DNA of 13,909 nt. Source: Terana coerulea. Lineage: Eukaryota; Basidiomycota; Agaricomycetes; Polyporales; Phanerochaetaceae. Shown here piece by piece: positions 9,311 to 13,909 of the stretch. Both the position numbers and the translations under genes were made by a program. Position 1 is the stretch's first letter; each line of letters begins with the position of its first letter. The notes beneath the pieces were generated by a model, which ran no database searches, had not been told where the DNA came from, and saw only the letters and a list, made by a program, of their open reading frames with translations. The stretch covers positions 1-13,909 of the forward strand of contig JAKOGH010000391.1 in the NCBI GenBank assembly GCA_024811115.1, given 5' to 3'.

Positions 9311-9374
9311 GTTGAATGATGTTGAACGTTGACTGGTGACCCTTGAAGCTTGAATGTTACGTTGACCATTGACT
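9311..9374. repeat. Cluster of GTTGA/TTGAC words
   Basis: In about 64 bases the word GTTGA occurs at 9311, 9321, 9328 and 9361, with ATTGACT at 9368. The spacing is irregular (about 7-33 bases). The same core, TTGAC, makes up the arms of the palindrome at 8934-8953. The cluster may be degenerate short tandem duplication or a group of binding sites; the sequence alone does not decide. Confidence 0.4.
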
Positions 9375-9642
9375 GCTAACCGTTGGCGAGAGCTGTTGTG
9401 GTTTTCAACCCTCTGCATACCAGCACTGTGTCACTAAGCACTGACTCACTGGCATAGTAGCCTCTAGTAGTTCCAGCATTTGCAACCTGGGACCTCTAGT
9501 ACTTAAAGCGCAAAGGAGTGTAGATTACGGCATTGCTGCTCAATGATTGGCACTGGTACATGTATAGCATAAATACTACCATTTTCTCCACAACAATATG
9601 ATATGTGCACTGAACACTGGAATCAGTAGGTAGGAGGTAGAC

Positions 9643-9988
9643 CTAGTTGCCTCCCCCACCACCACCACAACCACCTCCCCACCACAACCACCTCCTCCAC
9701 CACATCCCCACTGCCTCCACAATCTCCTCCACCACATCCTCCTCCACTGCATCCTCCCCCACAACCTCCCTGACCACCTCCCTGATGACCGGAGTGCATC
9801 AGTGGTTTGAGCATCTTGGCCGCACCCATCAAGCCTTTTCCGCCCCCGCCTCCCCCATGCCGCCACCGCCCATTCCACCCATGCCTCCACCGCCCATTCC
9901 TCCTCCACCCATCCCAGGTCCCATCCCACCACCCATACCTCCCATTCCGCCACCCATACCTCCCATACCGGACCCCATGCCGCCGCCC
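9643..9988 (-). repeat. Low-complexity Gly-rich coding tract (GGN repeats) of the GRDP-like gene
   Basis: On the minus strand this tract is almost all G, T and A in GGN codons. It encodes first GMGG-type units and then CGGG-type units. It also creates long proline-rich and tryptophan-rich frames on the other strand and in other phases, which are shadows. Its G runs of four and five bases are where the reading frame changes. Confidence 0.8.
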
Positions 9989-12719
9989 ATCATGCCACCG
10001 CCACCCACTGGCTGCCCACCAGCACCAGCCAATGCGCCCAGTAAGCCGCCAGCACCCGCAGGGACCGCCGCTCCACTTGGCCCACCAACCGCAGGATCTT
10101 GGTTCATGCCCGCGCTTTGCCCGACTGGCACTTGACCAGTTCCACCCGTCATGACATCGCTGCTTGCTGGTACCGGCGGGGCCTGAGCTTGGGCATTAGG
10201 TGCATTACTTGACGTCACGCTGCTACCGGCAACCGGGGCCGGTGGTGCTCCTGCTGGCGGAGCATACGCCGTGCCGCTGCTACTGCTCGCTGCTGCTGGC
10301 ATTACGCCTTGTTCCGCGTTCTTCTTCTCTTGTCTCTGTTGCAGCTTCTGCTCCGCTTTCTGCGGAGACAACCATCAGCACACAGATCGACCGCACTGGA
10401 ACGTAAGCCGTACCTCAGCCAAGTCGACGAGACGACCACCACCTCGGATGCGAATAGCCGCATCCTCGGGCTGTTGCGCGTTGAACGGAATGGGTGCGAG
10501 GAACGCAGCTTGGTGGCCCTGCTCTCTCTTCCACGTCTCGCCGTCGAGCTTGCCCTCCTGCGCGAATTTCTCGTCGCGCTGCAGGCGCTTCCCGATCTCC
10601 TGCTCCCGCCCCTGTCTGAAGTCGTCGTCCGCTGCGACCGAGTCGTGTTCGCTTGCGTGTGTGGCGTTGATGGCGTCGTCGCGGGATGGCGGCATGAGGA
10701 CGTCTGCGCCGGGGCCTTGCTTGTGCAGACAATGCTTCATGCTGCGTTTGAGGCGTTGGCCGCATGTGCGCCCCGGAAGTGGGCAGCCGCAGTACATGTA
10801 GGGAACATGGAATCGGGTCTGAATAATTATGAGAAAGGGGGATGATAACCGAAGCATCGCATCTTTACCTCCCATGCAAGACAAGTGTCATCAAGAGACG
10901 TCGAGAGATGGTTCTCTTCGATCTTGTCGTCGCTGAAAAGAAATAAGCAGGCAGCCATCAGCCAATGAACTGATAACTCACTGATCAACATGGTGCGAGA
11001 TGTACTTCATGCAGTCATTTTGGTACATTTCTCCTTTCAGTTGATGGGTATGCCAAGCAAGATCGATATCCAGCGTAGGTACGAAGAACGACTTTGGAGT
11101 CAAAGCCATCATGTCCAAGAACCTACAGACCTAACCTTAGCAAGTGAATATTGGCCAAGATTAACAACGCGTACGCATGGTATCGAGCGATGGCATGCAC
11201 CAAGACAGTCTCGTCTTCCTCCGTCTCGAAAGCTCCGGCCTGTGTCCAGCCAAAGTTTGTCATCTTGTCGATGAACGAGCCCTGCCTAGTCACAGCGCCA
11301 ACGAGGTCAATGGAGAACGGCCGATCGTCGTCGTACGCCTTCAGACACCTCATTGACCTGCAATGACAGGAGTCAGTAAGTGCCCAATGACTGCAAAGGC
11401 ATAGATTGGTCATACATACCCAGGAATGGTGAGAACGCCCCTCAGCTTCGCGAACGAGTAGTCACAGCTCGCCGTGACCGACTTGATCCATGCGTCCTTC
11501 CAAGTCTGCAAATCGTTAGTATATGTCATGAGACGACCTTGGACAATGGGATACGTACCGCCTCCGTAGCACTCGTTAGCGGAGGAAACAGGGCGTGTAA
11601 CTTGTCTTTGAACTCAAGAGCCTTCTCCTCATCGAATGCCCTCACGTTGGTCCTTAGTGTACCCGCTTGATAGACGCCGTAACCATAGGTTTGCTTATCA
11701 TCGGGGCGACGGGGATCGAGGACTAGGTCTCGGGCGAACTTGAGCAGTGCCAAGCTTCCTTGCGTGCATTCGAAGCCACACGCGAGACATGGCGCTTTGA
11801 ACCCTTTCTGGAGATATCCCGTACCATCGGCCGTGAGGTATGCTTGCAGAAGGCACAGAGTAAGACGCGGTCTGGGCTTGCTAGACGTTGACACTCACAT
11901 ACGGAAAGAGAACCGAGGCACTTCGGACAAGATATAGTGTGCGTCACAGTTACAGAGGCGGCCTCGATGGGATCATAAGGCGTGTTCGTCCTCTCAAGCC
12001 ACGACGATTTGCACTCCAGAGATGGTTCAAAATCGTTGATATCACCTATCTTCGACTTGAAGCAAGTATTAGCGTGCGTTCTGTGCCAGTGTTTGAGAGG
12101 TATCTCACAATTGTTGCCAGAATGGTACTCTTCATACCGTCCAATCGTGCGAGAATGCTTAGGCGTGCGCAGTCCTCAGCATACCAACTATCAGAGCAAT
12201 GGACAAAGGTAGCAGTAAGCAGGTATTCAGTATAGTTCGTGATATCGATCACTCACGTAGGATTCAACATGTATGAGTGCCATACCATGAGGACGTCGGT
12301 TGGCGGAATCTCAGATTCAGAACCATCTTGAACCGTTGGCAGCCAACGTTCAAACCTACAATGATGTTTTCTGGGTCAACGGCTGACTTGCACTTCGGAT
12401 TCATCACTAGGACGCACCTGTCAACAGCAAGACCGAGGAACCACGCCCAGCGCTGAGTTGGTTCAAGCTTTTGCGCAACTTCAGGCCACTGTGGGTGCAC
12501 CCTTTCTTCGACAGCGTTTCTGAGTTCCTTGAACGCTCGCAAAAGCGTCAAATGGGTCTTGAGCTCGTCGATCTGAACCAAGGGGCTCGTGAGGGCCTGC
12601 GAGCCGATGGTGTAGGATGTCGGCGCCGCATGCCCAGGCGGCTTCGCGTGCTGGTCAGGAGGAGGCGGAGACTGCCGCTGAGCCTCGGCGATGTAAGTGA
12701 CGTTACTCGACTTGTTCAT
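9643..12719 (-). CDS. GRDP-like (DUF1399) glycine-rich domain protein
   Basis: Eleven exons: 12418-12719, 12257-12355, 12109-12187, 11899-12049, 11559-11842, 11420-11505, 11175-11357, 10982-11122, 10869-10932, 10414-10818 and 9643-10359. Introns are 49-69 bp and all phases agree. GRDP-like hallmarks are QIDELKTHLTLLRAFKELR (near 50), PPTDVLMVWHSYMLNP (118-133), DGTGYLQKGF, PTLDIDLAWHTHQL (410-423), HHVDHDDKIEE and YCGCPLPG (472-479). Two CxxC pairs (201/204 and about 229/232) could bind a metal. An acidic and charged region follows, then an Ala/Pro linker and a Gly/Met-rich stretch. As written the frame stops at 9829 (774 residues); moving one base in the G runs near 9843-9856 opens KGLMGAAKMLKPLMHSGHQGG and a Gly/Cys-rich end, with two more G-run shifts before the stop at 9643 (about 837 residues). 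The acceptor of exon 4 is ambiguous by six bases. Plant relatives are linked to growth and stress; the fungal role is unknown. Confidence 0.9.
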
Positions 12720-13562
12720 GAGGGACGTGAGATATATGGGAGAGAAGTTAGATCCGACGGCGTACCTATATACTCAAAGGCTAGAGTGGAGCTATTACCG
12801 GCATATGACTTCACAATATCAACATGGTGAGGCTTCAGTGTGCGTGACCCTGACTCTGGTAAGTTACAGGCTAAACGAGATACGGTGACGCACTATCATG
12901 TACCGGACCGCTGCGCTACAGCAATCGTCCAATCGAACTGCATGATTGACGAGATCGACCAAGTGAGCCTGCTTGTCAGAGTCTGGGTCATTACCCTATA
13001 CTGTCAGTGATGCAGTGATACTTACTGCAGGGCGTGACTGAGTCTATAACTCGTATGAACACCATTCAGCCCTTTCCGCTGCAGCCCCCACAAGGCCAGA
13101 ACGTTCCCTCGGAGTGTTGCCAGCAAGAGAACGATGTTCTAGACGATGTAACCATTGATGTATAATAGTCGCGTTGCTTAACTATTAACGAGTTAAATGC
13201 GAAAACATAGGCCGGTGCAGCGCAAACCGTCGCAACAAGAAGCAGGTCTTTACAGGCTTCGTTAGTTCGGGTTGCGGAGTACAAAAATGCGTAAAGACGC
13301 ACAGAAAACTCCAAACATTGGCATAGAATTCTCCGTTCGCCATTGAAGGCCGTTGACCTATCCCAGCTACCAGTGCAGTATCGAATGGATTTGGTATGTT
13401 GTCGACGTGGTCCGGACGTTAGAGAGCTCGACGCCCGCAGGAGCGGGACGAGCAGCGGGCGTTGAAATATTGATCCGAACTTCACTCGTCCCAAAATGGT
13501 ATCGTGCAACTTTGACTCTAATCTGCGTGTGACGGGCAAGGCAGGTGCTCTCGAACGCTTTC
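12720..13562. promoter_or_regulatory. Intergenic region between divergent GRDP-like and MMS19-like genes
   Basis: This 843-base region separates two divergent start codons and must hold both promoters unless a small gene lies between. TATATA at 12767-12772 is about 50 bases before the GRDP-like ATG and is a weak TATA candidate for that gene. The longest frame here (minus, 13066-13539) starts only at TTG and has no recognisable motif. I see no RNA gene or long repeat. Confidence 0.45.
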
Positions 13563-13909
13563 ATGGACCCTATCGACCGTCTTGTTCGTACATGGGTGGC
13601 TTCAGGGCGAGACGAAGAAATACAGAAGACGGCCGAAGGCGGGTCTCCTGCAAATTCTCTGACGCTCATCTGTTCTGACATCAGCAAGTACCTCAGAAAT
13701 CTCCCTCGGGGAGCGCAACTCTTCTGGATGTTGTGAAAGCTCTGGGGGAGTACCTGACAGCAGAGGAAGATGAGTTAAGAAATAAAGGTTGCCAAATTCG
13801 TTTTTGCAATAGGACCACGAGTTTATTTCTTCAACAGGCGTAGACTTCTTGTCTTTGGTCATCGCAAGATGTCCTCCTGAGAAGCTGAATCGGCAATCAG
13901 GTATGCGAG
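13563..13909 (+). CDS. MMS19: MMS19-like protein, 5' part (gene runs off the window)
   Basis: The ATG at 13563 opens MDPIDRLVRTWVASGRDEEI; exon 1 ends near 13638-13642. Exon 2 (about 13685-13787) encodes SEISLG, then after a frame change TLLDVVKALGEYLTAEEDEL and RNKG. Exon 3 (13838-13900) encodes VDFLSLVIARCPPEKLNRQS, followed by a GTATGC donor at the window edge. The order and spacing match the N-terminal HEAT-repeat region of MMS19, where an acidic block precedes T-[LV]-L-x-V-V-x-A-L-G. MMS19 belongs to the cytosolic iron-sulfur targeting complex that delivers clusters to DNA repair and replication enzymes. The first intron has either a GC donor at 13639 or a GT donor at 13643 that is one base out of phase, and the GGGG at 13708-13711 reads correctly only as three Gs. 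About 50 of an expected thousand or so residues are present. Confidence 0.85.

Larger units (their letters stand above)
8854..9642. other. Spacer between kinase and GRDP-like genes
   Basis: This 789-base region holds the kinase promoter near 8854 and the GRDP 3' untranslated region near 9642. Features seen are the palindrome at 8934-8953, an E-box CACGTG at 9219-9224, and a cluster of GTTGA/TTGAC words at 9311-9374. A nine-base word CCTCTAGTA appears twice near 9461-9500. No reading frame here carries a recognisable domain. Confidence 0.45.

Noticed and set aside
9576..10154. Long proline-rich (+) and tryptophan/glycine-rich (-) frames
   Set aside because: They are other-phase readings of the GGN-repeat tract of the GRDP-like gene.
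13066..13539. 157-codon minus-strand frame in the GRDP/MMS19 intergenic region
   Set aside because: It begins with TTG rather than ATG, has no recognisable motif, and overlaps likely promoter sequence.

Overview
The window looks like nuclear DNA of a wood- or litter-decaying basidiomycete (Agaricomycetes). The evidence is many short introns (about 49-108 bp, GT-AG), a GC-rich coding bias, a secreted GH16 laminarinase, a GH7 cellobiohydrolase with a fungal CBM1, a MYND-finger protein and a TKL-like kinase of the kind expanded in mushrooms. I find no bacterial, viral or intact transposon genes and no tRNA or rRNA.

Layout: (1) 152-1367 (+), a five-exon secreted GH16 endo-beta-1,3(4)-glucanase. 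(2) 1763-2646 (-), a small MYND zinc-finger protein, convergent with GH16 and broken in frame at two places. (3) 3248-4893 (-), GH7 cellobiohydrolase plus CBM1, with one certain and one probable frame break. (4) 4894-6190, a long spacer holding the GH7 promoter and a duplicated piece of the kinase 3' end. (5) 6191-8853 (-), a nine-exon kinase with an N-terminal helical region, a kinase domain with all catalytic residues, and a C-terminal tail made of two ~100-residue tandem repeats. (6) 8854-9642, a spacer with TTGAC-type motifs and a palindrome. (7) 9643-12719 (-), an eleven-exon GRDP-like (DUF1399) protein with a Gly/Met- then Gly/Cys-rich tail. (8) 12720-13562, the intergenic region between divergent genes. 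(9) 13563-13909 (+), the start of an MMS19-like gene cut by the window edge.

GH16 and GH7 both serve extracellular polysaccharide breakdown (beta-1,3/1,4-glucan and crystalline cellulose). The other genes look like unrelated housekeeping or lineage-expanded genes and form no obvious pathway together.

The most important observation is technical and biological at once. Four of the six genes carry single-base frame breaks, nearly all at homopolymer runs, while flanking codons stay conserved. This points to sequence or consensus errors more than to four independent pseudogenes, and automatic gene models here should be treated with care.
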